Shown: positions 27,712-38,457, counted from the first letter of the stretch. The stretch: DNA of 64,000 nt from Streptomyces tuirus (GCA_018195615.1 JAGTPG010000002.1:5325501-5389500); one strand, 5' to 3'. Numbers and translations are program-made. Notes: generated by a model from the sequence alone, not told the origin.

Positions 27712-28603
27712 CGCACGCCCGCCTCGTCCTGGTAGTGCCGCAGGAACAGCTCCTCCAGGGTCGGCGGCGTCGACGTCAGCGACCGCACGCCCGACTCGGT
27801 CAGCGACCGCAGTACGCCGTCCAGCCGGTCGGTGTCGACCTGGAACCGGACCCGGTGCCCCTGCACGTCGAGGTCGTGGACGCCCGGCAGCGCCGCCAGC
27901 CCGTTGGGCGGACCGGCGAGTTCGGCGACGACACTGGTGCGGGTCAGATGGCGCAGGTCGGCGAGCGATCCGCTCTCGACCGTACGGCCCTTGCGGATGA
28001 TGCTCACCCGGTCGCACAGCTCCTCGACCTCGCTGAGGATGTGGGAGGAGAGCAGGATCGTCCGCCCCCGGTCGCGCTCCTCGGCGACGCACCGCTGGAA
28101 GACCTCCTCCATCAGCGGGTCCAGGCCCGAGGTCGGCTCGTCCAGGATCAGCAGGTCCACGTCCGAGGCGAACGCGGCGACCAGGGCGACCTTCTGCCGG
28201 TTGCCCTTGGAGTACGTACGGCCCTTCTTGGTGGGGTCGAGCTCGAACCGCTCGATCAGCTCCGCCCGGCGCCTCGTGTCGAGCCCTCCCGCAGCCGGCC
28301 GTACAGGTCGATGACCTCGCCGCCGGAGAGGTTGCGCCACAGCGTCACGTCCCCGGGGACGTAGGCGATACGGCGGTGCACCTCCACCGCGTCGGCCCAG
28401 GGGTCCCGGCCGAGCACCTGCGCGGCGCCCGAGTCGGCGCGCAGCAGGCCGAGCAGGACCCGGATGGTGGTGGACTTGCCGGCGCCGTTGGGGCCGAGGA
28501 AGCCGTGGACCTCGCCGGTGGCGACCTCCAGGTCCAGCCCGTCCAGCGCGTGCGTCCGTCCGAAGGACTTGTGCAGTCCGGAGACGGTGATGGCCTTCGT
28601 CAT
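27708..28603 (-). CDS. ABC exporter ATP-binding protein
   Basis: 298 residues with one base restored near 28283. Walker A is GPNGAGKST, the Q-loop region YVPGDVTLWRNLSGGE, Walker B LLILDEPTSGLD and the switch His SSHILSE. The signature is YSKGNRQKV rather than LSGGQ, as in some ABC-2 exporters. The C-terminal 80 residues are the accessory domain of DrrA-like ATPases, ending LEELFLRHYQDEAGVR. First gene of the exporter operon, divergent from the GbsR/MarR-type regulator 74 bp away. Confidence 0.88.
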
Positions 28604-28614
28604 GATTCGGAACG

Positions 28615-28653
28615 TACGCTTCTTTCAGAAATTTGTGAAGTTAAGGAAGCGTA
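28615..28653. promoter_or_regulatory. Operator between exporter operon and its regulator
   Basis: TACGCTTC (28615-28622) and GAAGCGTA (28646-28653) are perfect 8-bp inverted arms. Inside lies a near-palindrome TTCAGAAATTTGTGAA. The stretch is strikingly AT-rich for this genome and sits exactly in the 74-bp divergent gap, overlapping where both promoters must be. Most likely the binding site of the regulator at 28678. Confidence 0.65.
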
Positions 28654-28664
28654 TAAATCGCGGA

Positions 28665-28670
28665 TAGGGT
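28665..28670 (+). promoter_or_regulatory. Leaderless-type promoter, TAGGGT
   Basis: TAGGGT ends 7 nt before ATG 28678 and lies 11 bp from the operator arm, so an occupied operator would block it. Confidence 0.6.
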
Positions 28671-28677
28671 GGCCCGC

Positions 28678-29175
28678 ATGACGGAATCAGCCGGGAACGG
28701 CCGGGACGCGGAGGCCGTGTCGAGGTTCGTCGAGTCCTTCGCGGCGCACCTCGTCGAGGCCGGTATGCCGCGGATGCCCGCCCGGGTCTTCGCCGCTCTG
28801 CTCTCCTCCGACGAGGGCTCCATGACCTCCGCCGAACTGGGAGATCAGCTGCGCATCAGCCCCGCGGCGGTGTCCGGGGCGGTGCGCTACCTGGCCCAGA
28901 CGCACATGGTCTCGCGCGAGCGGGAGCCCGGCTCGCGCCGGGAGCGCTACCGGGTGCACGGCGAGCAGTGGTACGAGGCGCTGACCAACCGCGAGGCCGT
29001 CCTCAAACGCTGGGAGAGCGCCCTGCGCGACGGCGTCTCCAGCCTCGGCGCCGACACGCCGGCCGGCCGCCGCATGGCCGAGACGCTCGCGTTCTTCGAG
29101 TTCCTCGACGGCGAGGTCGCCGCCCTGATGGCACGCTGGCGCGAGCACCGGAAGAAGACCTTCGGCACCGACTGA
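28678..29175 (+). CDS. GbsR/MarR-type transcriptional regulator
   Basis: 165 residues. Winged helix at residues 40-95: MPARVFAALLSSDEGSMTSAELGDQLRISPAAVSGAVRYLAQTHMVSRERE, then the wing SRRERYRVHG, and a C-terminal dimerisation helix region (TLAFFEFLDGEVAALMARWREH). This matches GbsR-like MarR relatives that sit divergently beside ABC-2 exporters. It probably represses itself and the exporter through the dyad in the shared gap. Confidence 0.85.
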   Translation: MTESAGNGRDAEAVSRFVESFAAHLVEAGMPRMPARVFAALLSSDEGSMTSAELGDQLRISPAAVSGAVRYLAQTHMVSREREPGSRRERYRVHGEQWYEALTNREAVLKRWESALRDGVSSLGADTPAGRRMAETLAFFEFLDGEVAALMARWREHRKKTFGTD

Positions 29176-29193
29176 CCCCGCCCGCGGACCGGC

Positions 29194-30056
29194 TCACGCC
29201 GACGCCGGCACCGTCAGCCCCAGGCCCCTCCCGCACCACCCACGTCCGGGTCCGCACCGGCCCCGAGACCACCGTGTCCGCGCGGTAGCGGAAGTGCGCC
29301 CCGAGACGGTCACCGTGCGGCCCTCCGCGAGCAGCGGCGAGGCCTCGGCGCCCACCGACACCGGTCTGACCTCCACCGAGGCGACCCCACAGGCCGCGGG
29401 GGACACCGACACCGCCTCCACCGGCTGGTCCAGGTCGACGAGGGTCTCGCCGTCGACCTCGACCCGCAGCCGGGACGGGCCGGGCTCGGGTGCGGAGGCG
29501 AGCCGGGACGGGCGCGTGGCCGGGACCAGGGTGCGGACCAGGGACTGGCAGGTCCGCAGCCAGGGCCGGCCCGGTACGCCGGCCTCGGGGGCCGCCGCAT
29601 CCGGCCCGGCCGTCACCGGCGGTATCCGCAGCGCGCCCAGCACCACCCCGTCGCTGTCGTCGACCATCAGGTCCATCCGCCGCTCGACCCCGTCGAGCAC
29701 CGCCCGGGCCGCCGCCACCGTCCCGTCGGCACCCCCAGCGACCGGGCGAGGGACAGTCCGCCACCGACCGGCACCACCGACAGTGCGCATCCGGCCAGCT
29801 CCCGATGCCGGTGCAGCAGCGACACCGCGCGGATCAGGGCCCGGTCGTCACCCACCACCACCGGGCGCCGCGAGCCCCGCCGGGCCAGCGCCCGCGCGAA
29901 CTCCTCCGGCCCCTCCGGCAGGCACAGCTTCACGGCCGCACCCCCTCCGAGCACGTCTTTCGCTATCCGTACGGACTCGCCGTCCGACCGACGGGCGACC
30001 GGGTCGATGACCACCAGCAGCTGCTCGGACGTCGCGGAAGTCGCCACCTCGGCCAT
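29194..30056 (-). CDS. Diacylglycerol-kinase-like protein with degenerate motif (four frame breaks)
   Basis: 288 residues with bases restored near 29741, 29300, 29233 and 29222; all four are needed to end VVREGAWGLTVPASA. N-terminal part EQLLVVIDPVARRSDGESVRIAKDVL and PVVVGDDRALIRAVSLLHR occupies the place of the DAG-kinase GGDGT loop, which is missing here. VVPVGGGLSLARSLGVP corresponds to the GTGND segment, also altered. A beta-sandwich C-terminal domain with EVDGETLVDLDQPVEAVSVSP follows, as in lipid kinases. So the fold is lipid-kinase-like but catalysis looks lost. It is divergent from purA. Confidence 0.65.
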
Positions 30057-30072
30057 GCCTCGCTTCCTCGGG

Positions 30073-30117
30073 TAGCATCTTTGTGCAAGAGCCCCTTGCG
30101 CTATTGCGCCAGGGGCT
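30073..30117 (+). promoter_or_regulatory. Candidate purA promoter followed by a strong leader hairpin
   Basis: TAGCAT at 30073-30078 could be a -10 box. About 12 nt later AGCCCCT (30090-30096) pairs with AGGGGCT (30111-30117), with inner GCGC arms and a TATT loop. If transcribed toward purA the hairpin would form the very 5' end of the message. It could instead act as a boundary between the divergent genes. Confidence 0.4.
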
Positions 30118-30242
30118 TCGTCTATTCCGGGGCATCCGGTCCGACGGTTGGCGGCCAACGGCGGTCGCGGTGCACGCGGCTGCATACCCACCGCGCGCGC
30201 CCTCGACCATGGACATGCCCCGCCCGGAAGGGGTGTACGCGC

Positions 30243-31525
30243 GTGCCCGCACTTGTGCTGCTCGGTGCTCAGTGGGGTGACGAAGGCAAGGGAAAGGCCA
30301 CCGACCTGCTCGGTGGTTCGGTGGACTATGTAGTGCGCTACCAGGGCGGCAACAACGCCGGCCACACCGTGGTCGTGGGCGACCAGAAGTACGCCCTCCA
30401 CCTCCTCCCTTCCGGAATCCTGTCCCCGGCTGCACGCCGGTCATCGGTAACGGTGTCGTCGTCGACCCGTCGGTCCTGCTCTCCGAGCTGAGCGGTCTGA
30501 ACGAGCGTGGTGTCGACACCTCCAAGCTCCTCCTCAGCGGAAACGCGCACATCATCACGCCGTACAACGTCACGGTCGACAAGGTGACCGAGCGCTTCCT
30601 CGGCAAGCGGAAGATCGGCACGACCGGGCGCGGCATCGGCCCGACCTACGCCGACAAGATCAACCGCGTGGGCATCCGCGTGCAGGACCTGTACGACGAG
30701 TCGATCCTGACGCAGAAGGTCGAGGCGGCCCTCGACATCAAGAACCAGGTCCTCACCAAGCTCTACAACCGGCGCGCGATCGCCGTGGACCAGGTGGTCG
30801 AGGAGCTGCTGGGCTACGCCGACAAGCTCGCGCCGTACGTCGCCGACACCGTCCTGGTCATCAACCAGGCGCTGGACGAGGACAAGGTCGTCCTGTTCGA
30901 GGGCGGCCAGGGCACCCTGCTGGACATCGACCACGGCACGTACCCCTTCGTCACCTCCTCGAACCCGACCGCGGGCGGTGCCTGCACCGGTGCCGGGGTC
31001 GGCCCGACGAAGATCAGCCGGGTCATCGGCATCCTCAAGGCGTACACGACCCGTGTCGGCGCCGGTCCCTTCCCCACCGAGCTGTTCGACGAGGACGGTG
31101 AGGCGCTGCGGCGCATCGGCGGCGAGCGCGGTGTGACCACCGGCCGTGACCGCCGCTGTGGCTGGTTCGACGCGGTGATCGCCCGCTACGCGACCCGCGT
31201 GAACGGCCTCACCGACTTCTTCCTCACCAAGCTCGACGTCCTCACCGGCTGGGAGCAGATCCCGGTCTGCGTGGCGTACGAGATCGACGGCAAGCGCGTC
31301 GAGGAGCTCCCGTACTCCCAGACCGACTTCCACCACGCCAAGCCGGTCTACGAGATGCTGCCGGGCTGGAGCGAGGACATCAGCAAGGCCAAGTCCTTCA
31401 CCGACCTGCCGAAGAACGCCCAGGGTTACGTCAAGGCCCTGGAGGAGATGTCGGGCGCCCCGATCTCCGCGATCGGCGTGGGCCCGGGCCGGGACGAGAC
31501 GATCCAGATCAACTCGTTCCTGTAG
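30243..31525 (+). CDS. purA: Adenylosuccinate synthetase
   Basis: 427 residues with one base restored near 30428. It joins IMP and aspartate with GTP, the first committed step to AMP. Marks: VLLGAQWGDEGKGKATDLL (GTP P-loop and catalytic Asp), RYQGGNNAGHTVV (catalytic His), GNGVVVDPSVLLSEL across the break, GTTGRGIGPTYADK, FEGGQGTLLDIDHGTYPFVTSS, TTGRDRRCGWFD and GVGPGRDETI. GTG 30243 follows GGAAGGGG. The gene is essential in most bacteria, so the break is almost surely an artefact. A terminator follows. Confidence 0.95.
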
Positions 31526-31548
31526 ACCGAGCCGAGCGGTACGCGCAG

Positions 31549-31579
31549 CGTCCCGGTGACCCTCGTGGTCGCCGGGACG
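31549..31579 (+). terminator. purA terminator
   Basis: CGTCCCGGTGAC (31549-31560) pairs with GTCGCCGGGACG (31568-31579), with one G-T pair and a 7-nt loop, 24 nt past the purA stop. Confidence 0.75.
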
Positions 31580-31691
31580 TTCGCTGTCTGCTCCCCATGG
31601 AGCAGCCAAGGAGCACACAGGAGCAAACCGGGTCATAGTCGAGCTTGCCACGAACGGCGGCCACCACCACGACACGGAAGAAGTGAGTGCG

Positions 31692-31982
31692 ATGCGCGTG
31701 ATGCTCAAGGCGACGCTGGACACGGACAAGGGGAACGACGCCATCCGGGGCGGCAAGATGCCCCAGATCATGCAGGAGGCCTTGGAGAAGCTCAAGCCGG
31801 AGGCGGCCTACTTCGGGCCCATGGGGGGTCGCAGGACGTGTTTCATGGTCTTCGACATGCAGGAGAGCTCCCAGCTCCCTCCCCTGCTCGAGCCGTTCTT
31901 CAACGACCTCAACGCCGACGTCGAGGTCTTCCCGATCATGAACGGCGACGACCTCCAGAAGGGCCTCTCCCAGATGCGCTGA
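31692..31982 (+). CDS. Small conserved protein, ferredoxin-like-fold type
   Basis: 96 residues, cytosolic. It reads MRVMLKATLDTDKGNDAIRGG, MPQIMQEALEKLKPEAAYFGPMGGRRTCFMVFDM and LPPLLEPFFNDLNADVEVFPIMNGDDLQKGL, a beta-alpha-beta pattern like the dimeric alpha-beta-barrel proteins. I cannot name the family firmly. ATG 31692 fits GGAAGAA (31676-31682) better than the in-frame GTG 31683. Its stop is 3 nt from the convergent gene. Confidence 0.65.
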   Translation: MRVMLKATLDTDKGNDAIRGGKMPQIMQEALEKLKPEAAYFGPMGGRRTCFMVFDMQESSQLPPLLEPFFNDLNADVEVFPIMNGDDLQKGLSQMR

Positions 31983-31985
31983 CCC

Positions 31986-32635
31986 TCAGCTGAAGACGAT
32001 CATCGACCCCTGCGCCAGGCTCCGGGTCACGGCCGCGTGCAGGCCGAGCCAGACATGGCGTTCGCGGGCGAACGGACTGGGATCGTACGGGGCGGGGACG
32101 GCGGGTTCCTCCAGCTCCGTGGGGACCAGCGGCGGCTGGGGGCCGCCGGCGGGTTCGCCGGGTCGATGCCGATGACGGGGGCGACCAGCTCCAGCTCCCG
32201 CAGCAGGGCGTGCGAGGAGCCCAGCGGTCCGCCGCCCGCGAGGAGATCGTCGTCGGCGAGCGGGCTGGGAAAGTCGACGGGGACGTACGCACCCGCGTGG
32301 TCGTAGTGCCAGACGAGGTGCGACTGCTGGGCCGTCGACTCGAACATCTCCAGCAACTGCTCGTAGTCGCCGCCGAGTTCGTCCACGGGCGTCACCGGCA
32401 GGCCGCACACCTGGAGCAGATAGGCGCGGCGCAGGAAGTGCAGCGCGTCGTAGTCGAAGCCCGCCACCGGTGCCACGTCGCCGGACAGGCCCGGCATGTA
32501 CTGGTACACCGGCACCGGTGGCAGCCCGGCCTCGGCGAGCACCTTGTTGTATTGCGCGAGTTCCTCGGCGAACGGGTTGTCCGGCGTGTGGCACAACACG
32601 TCCACGAGCGGTACCAGCCACAGGTCACAGGCCAA
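31986..32635 (-). CDS. Conserved Streptomyces protein of unknown function
   Basis: 216 residues with one base restored near 32140. TTG 32635 is the start, with AGGAG 7 nt upstream. It begins with ACDLWLVPLVDVLCHTPDNP, then VPVYQYMPGLSGDVAPVAGFDYDALHFLRRAYLLQV, YEQLLEMFESTAQQSHLVWHYDHAGAYVPVDFP, GGPLGSSHALLRELELVAPVIGIDP and ends VWLGLHAAVTRSLAQGSMIVFS. I recall close homologues across Streptomyces with no assigned role. No membrane segment or catalytic motif is obvious. Confidence 0.7.
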
Positions 32636-32772
32636 AGAAGGCTCCTCGCTCAGCTCGAGTGGTCGGGTGGCGCGGTGGTCAGGGAAGGGTATCGGTGCTC
32701 CACGGCAGCGGCTCCCGCCGTGCATGTCCCATACCCAGACGTACGGATACGACGCGGGTCATGCGACGCGGG

Positions 32773-33474
32773 TCATCCGGAGGCGAGCCGCTCGATCAGG
32801 GCGATCGAGTGGGCGTTGTAGTCGGCGATGATCGACCGGGCCGTGACGGTGTCGCGAGCACCCAGGGCGTCGACCAGTGCGGTGTGACCGGCCCACAGCT
32901 CGCCGCGCAGGTCGGTGAGCCGGCGCAGGTGCTGCACCGCGCACACCCAGGTCTGGACGCGCAGCCGGTGCAGGAAGTCGCCCAGGTAGGGGTTGCCGAA
33001 GAGGGCGGCGAGTTCGCGCCAGTAGCGCAGGTCGTAGCCGATCAGCACGGTGAGATCACCGGCCGCGGCGGCCCGCTGGGCCTCCTCGCCGCGCCGCCTG
33101 ACCCCGGCGAGAGTGGCGGCGACCCGGGGATCGTCGGTCCGGATGGAGGCGCGCTGCCCGGTGATGAGGGCGTGGAACATCCCCTCGATGACCAGGTCGC
33201 GGGCCTCGATCATGCCGCGGAAGTCCTCGGCCGAGTACTCGTGGACCCGGAAGCCACGGTGCTGGTCGGCGTCCAGGAGCCCCTGCGCGGAGAGATCGAC
33301 CAGCGCCTCGCGGACCGGCGTGGCGGAGACCCCGTACTGCTCGGCGATCTCCTTGACCGTGAACTCCTGCCCCGGCTGGAGCCGCCCGGCCAGCACCTCG
33401 TCACGAAGGGCGTCCGCGATCTGCTGCCGCAGGGTGCTGCGCGTCACGGCGCCGTTGCCGGTGCTGCCGGGCAT
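32773..33474 (-). CDS. GntR/FadR-type transcriptional regulator
   Basis: 233 residues. N-terminal winged helix: LRQQIADALRDEVLAGRLQPGQEFTVKEIAEQYGVSATPVREALVDLSAQGLL. The C-terminal all-helical FCD domain covers residues 85-225 with IEARDLVIEGMF, DLRYWRELAALFGNPYL and HTALVDALGARD. FCD domains bind small carboxylates, often through a metal. It is transcribed in the same direction as, and downstream of, the class III aminotransferase (137 bp gap), so it may control amine or amino-acid use. The direct repeat in its own promoter suggests autoregulation. Confidence 0.85.
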   Translation of the reverse strand: MPGSTGNGAVTRSTLRQQIADALRDEVLAGRLQPGQEFTVKEIAEQYGVSATPVREALVDLSAQGLLDADQHRGFRVHEYSAEDFRGMIEARDLVIEGMFHALITGQRASIRTDDPRVAATLAGVRRRGEEAQRAAAAGDLTVLIGYDLRYWRELAALFGNPYLGDFLHRLRVQTWVCAVQHLRRLTDLRGELWAGHTALVDALGARDTVTARSIIADYNAHSIALIERLASG

Positions 33475-33508
33475 GGTCAGGGCGTCTCCCTCGTCGCGTT
33501 CGGGTGGC

Positions 33509-33544
33509 GTGCGCGTATGTGTCGCCGTGCACGTATATGTCTAC
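33509..33544. promoter_or_regulatory. Tandem 18-bp direct repeat in the GntR promoter
   Basis: GTGCGCGTATGTGTCGCC (33509-33526) is followed directly by GTGCACGTATATGTCTAC (33527-33544), 14 of 18 identical. It lies 35-70 bp upstream of the GntR start, a natural place for its operator. Confidence 0.5.
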
Positions 33545-33610
33545 GAGCACGCCACCTTACGCGTTCGAACACGACGCGAGGTTGTCCGTTACTGACGGGT
33601 TTACAGCTTC

Positions 33611-34966
33611 TTACCGTGTGTATTCGTCCGCCACGGAGAGCGCCGCGTCGAGTACCGCCAGCCCCTCCTTCAGCTCTGCCTCGCTGATGTTGCACGGCGG
33701 CACCACGTGCGTGCGGTTCATGTTCACGAACGGCCACAGCCCGCCGCCCTTCGCGGCGGCGGCGAAGGCGGCCATCGGCGCATTCGCCTCCCCGGCCGCG
33801 TTGTAGGGCACCAGCGGTTCCCGGGTCTCCCGGTCGCGGACCAGCTCCAGCGCCCAGAACATGCCGACGCCCCGGACCTCGCCGACGCATGGATGCCGCT
33901 CGGCGAGCGCACGCAGCTCCGGCCCGACGACGGACGCGCCCAGCCGGGCCGCGTTCTCGACGACGCCCTCCTCGGCCATGACGTTGATCGTCGCCACCGC
34001 GGCCGCGCACGCCAGCGGGTGCCCGGAGTACGTCAGACCGCCGGGGTAGGGCCGCTTCCCGAACGTCTCCGCTATCGCGCCCGAGATCGCCACACCGCCC
34101 AGCGGCACGTATCCGCTGTTCACGCCCTTGGCGAAGGTCAGCAGGTCGGGCGTGACGTCGAACAGGTCCGCCGCGAACCACTCACCGGTCCGTCCGAACC
34201 CGGCCATGACCTCGTCCAGGACGAAGACGATCCCGTACTTGTCGCAGATCTCCCGCACCCCGGCGAGGTAGCCGGGCGGCGGGACCATGATCCCGGCCGT
34301 CCCCGGGATGGTCTCCAGGATGATCGCCGCGACCGTCGAGGGCCCCTCGAAGGCGATCGTCGTCTCCAGGTGCTCCAGCGCCCGCGCGCACTCCTGCTCC
34401 TCGTTCTCGGCGTAGAAGCGGGAGCGGTAGAGGTAGGGCGCCCAGAAGTGCACGACCCCGGCCGTGCCGCTGTCGGACGCCCAGCGGCGCGGGTCGCCGG
34501 TGATGTTCACGGCCTGCTGCGTACCGCCGTGGTACGAGCGGTACGCCGAGAGCACCTTCGGGCGTCCGGTGTGCAGGCGGGCCATGCGGATGGCGTGCTC
34601 GACGGCGTCGGCGCCGCCGTTGGTGAAGAAGATCTTGTCCAGGTCGCCGGGCGTCCGCTCGGCGATCAGACGGGCCGCCTCCGACCGGGCCTCGACGGCG
34701 AACGCGGGCGCGAAGGTCGTCATCCTCGCGGCCTGCTCCTGGATCGCGGCGACGACCTTCGGGTGCTGGTAGCCGATGTTGGTGTAGACGAGCCCGCTGG
34801 AGAAGTCGAGGTAGCGCCGGCCGTCGTAGTCCCAGAAGTGCGACCCCTCCGCCCCGGCGACGGCGAGCGGGTCGATGAGCTCCTGAGCGGACCAGGAGTG
34901 GAACACATGGTCACGGTCGGCGGCCTTGACGGCTGCTCCGGCTGCGGGGTTCGGCTGAGGGGTCAT
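33611..34966 (-). CDS. Class III aminotransferase (aspartate aminotransferase family)
   Basis: 451 residues, start ATG 34966. It reads HVFHSWSAQELIDPLAVAGAEGSHFWDYDGRRYLDFSSG, FTNGGADAVEHAIRMARLHTG (PLP phosphate loop), SYHGGTQQAVNITGDPRRW, VFVLDEVMAGFGRTGEWFA (PLP-binding Asp), LTFAKGVNSGYVPLGGV (PLP Lys) and LTYSGHPLACAAAVATI. The family transfers omega-amino groups, for example from beta-alanine, GABA or polyamines, to pyruvate or 2-oxoglutarate. The neighbouring GntR regulator probably senses a substrate. Confidence 0.88.
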   Translation of the reverse strand: MTPQPNPAAGAAVKAADRDHVFHSWSAQELIDPLAVAGAEGSHFWDYDGRRYLDFSSGLVYTNIGYQHPKVVAAIQEQAARMTTFAPAFAVEARSEAARLIAERTPGDLDKIFFTNGGADAVEHAIRMARLHTGRPKVLSAYRSYHGGTQQAVNITGDPRRWASDSGTAGVVHFWAPYLYRSRFYAENEEQECARALEHLETTIAFEGPSTVAAIILETIPGTAGIMVPPPGYLAGVREICDKYGIVFVLDEVMAGFGRTGEWFAADLFDVTPDLLTFAKGVNSGYVPLGGVAISGAIAETFGKRPYPGGLTYSGHPLACAAAVATINVMAEEGVVENAARLGASVVGPELRALAERHPCVGEVRGVGMFWALELVRDRETREPLVPYNAAGEANAPMAAFAAAAKGGGLWPFVNMNRTHVVPPCNISEAELKEGLAVLDAALSVADEYTR

Positions 34967-35065
34967 GCGGGGGAGCGTAGGTGCGCGGGCGGGGGCGGTG
35001 AAATCGGCGGCCTGTCTGCGGTCGGGACGTTTCCGCGACAGGTTGTCCACGGAGCCTGGAACCAA

Positions 35066-35101
35066 TTGACAGCACGCTGCCTAACTGTCAGGATGCTGTC
35101 A
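35066..35101 (+). promoter_or_regulatory. Promoter and MarR operator of the PfpI-MarR pair
   Basis: TTGACA (35066-35071) with a 17-bp spacer to CAGGAT (35089-35094) makes a sigma-70-like promoter. Superimposed are TGACAGCA (35067-35074) and its exact inverse TGCTGTCA (35094-35101), plus an extra CTGTCA at 35085-35090. Three TGACAG half-sites on one promoter suggest repression by the MarR protein encoded second in the operon. Confidence 0.6.
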
Positions 35102-35126
35102 TAAATGTTGAGGGGCTGGAGGAGCC

Positions 35127-35744
35127 ATGAACGCCACCGCGGACCGCAAGCCCGTCCATCTCGCCGTCTACGACACCCTCGCCGACTGGGAGACCGGCCA
35201 CGCCACGGCCCAGCTCGCCCGCGCCGGTCACGGCATCCGGACCGTCGGCCCGTCCACGGCCCCGGTCACCAGCATCGGCGGACTGCGCATCCAGCCCGAC
35301 ACGGCCCTGGACGACGTCCGGCCCGAGGACAGCGCGCTGCTGATCCTCCCGGGCGCCGACCTCTGGGACACCAGCGGAGACCTCGCGCCCTTCGCCCGCA
35401 AGGCCCGGGAGTTCCTCGACGCGGGCGTCCCGGTCGCCGCCATCTGCGGGGCCACCGCCGGACTCGCCCGCGAGGGCCTGCTCGACGACCGTGACCACAC
35501 CAGCGCGGTCTCCTTCTACCTGGCCGCGACCGGCTACGCGGGCGGCGCGCGCTACGTGGAGACCGACGCCCTCACCGACGGGAACCTGGTCACGGCCGGC
35601 CCGACCGAGCCCGTCGCCTTCGCCCGGGAGGTCTTCCGGCTGCTCGGGGTCTACGAGGGCGAGGTCCTGGACGCCTGGTACCGGCTGTTCCACGACTCCG
35701 ACGCGGCGGCGTACGCCGTGCTGGAGAAGGCCGGGGCGCTGTGA
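35127..35744 (+). CDS. DJ-1/PfpI family protein
   Basis: 205 residues, ATG 35127 after GGAGGAG. A glutamine-amidotransferase-like fold: PVHLAVYDTLADWETGHATAQLAR, LLILPGADLWD and the nucleophile elbow AAICGATAGLAREGLLDD with Cys 107. The conserved acidic residue of DJ-1 proteins is the Asp/Glu in the first strand-turn (DTLADWE). Members act as proteases, glyoxalases or redox chaperones. Coupled (GTGA) to the MarR regulator downstream. Confidence 0.85.
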   Translation: MNATADRKPVHLAVYDTLADWETGHATAQLARAGHGIRTVGPSTAPVTSIGGLRIQPDTALDDVRPEDSALLILPGADLWDTSGDLAPFARKAREFLDAGVPVAAICGATAGLAREGLLDDRDHTSAVSFYLAATGYAGGARYVETDALTDGNLVTAGPTEPVAFAREVFRLLGVYEGEVLDAWYRLFHDSDAAAYAVLEKAGAL

Positions 35745-36217
35745 GCCGGGAGCGACAGGACCTGCTCAGCCGCAGCGCCCTCGGGGTGTTCCGGCTCAAC
35801 GGCCAGTTCCTCGCGGTGGCGGACGAGCTGGCCCGGCCCGCCGGGCTGACGGCCGCCTGGTGGCAGGTGCTCGGCGCGGTCCTCCCGGAGCCGCTGCCCG
35901 TCTCCGGCATCGCCCGCGCGATGGGCATCACACGGCAGAGCGTGCAGCGCGTCGCCGACCTGCTGGTGGAGCGCGGTCTCGCCGAGTACCGGCCCAACCC
36001 CGCGCACCGCCGCGCCAAGCTCCTCGCGCCGACCGAGGAGGGTCTCGCGGCGATCGCCCGTGTCGACCCCGGGCACGCCGCCTTCGCCGACCGGCTGGCG
36101 GAGGCGTTCGGGGAGCCGGAGCTGGCGGAGGCGGTGCGTTTGATGGAACGCCTGTCGCAGGTGCTCGACCAGGTCGGGCCGCCCGTCACGTCCCCCGCGC
36201 CTGTTACGGAACCGTAG
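35741..36217 (+). CDS. MarR-family regulator
   Basis: 158 residues, GTG 35741 overlapping the PfpI stop. Helix-turn-helix at residues 30-95: AWWQVLGAVLPEPLPVSGIARAMGITRQSVQRVADLLVERGLAEYRPNPAHRRAKLLAPTEEG, with the MarR wing. Flanking helices for dimerisation. It likely represses the operon from the TGACAG dyad at 35066-35101 and is released by a small phenolic or oxidant ligand, the family norm. Confidence 0.88.
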   Translation: MSRERQDLLSRSALGVFRLNGQFLAVADELARPAGLTAAWWQVLGAVLPEPLPVSGIARAMGITRQSVQRVADLLVERGLAEYRPNPAHRRAKLLAPTEEGLAAIARVDPGHAAFADRLAEAFGEPELAEAVRLMERLSQVLDQVGPPVTSPAPVTEP

Positions 36218-36296
36218 AGGTTGTCCAGGTCACCCGGCCCCGGCCCCGCACTATTCTCGATCTGTTGCTCACGTGTGGGGGGAAGGCGGCTGAGCG

Positions 36297-38419
<2,123 letters not shown>

Positions 38420-38457
38420 CCAACGCGCGGGTATCCGCAGGGTCGTTGCCCGTGCGG

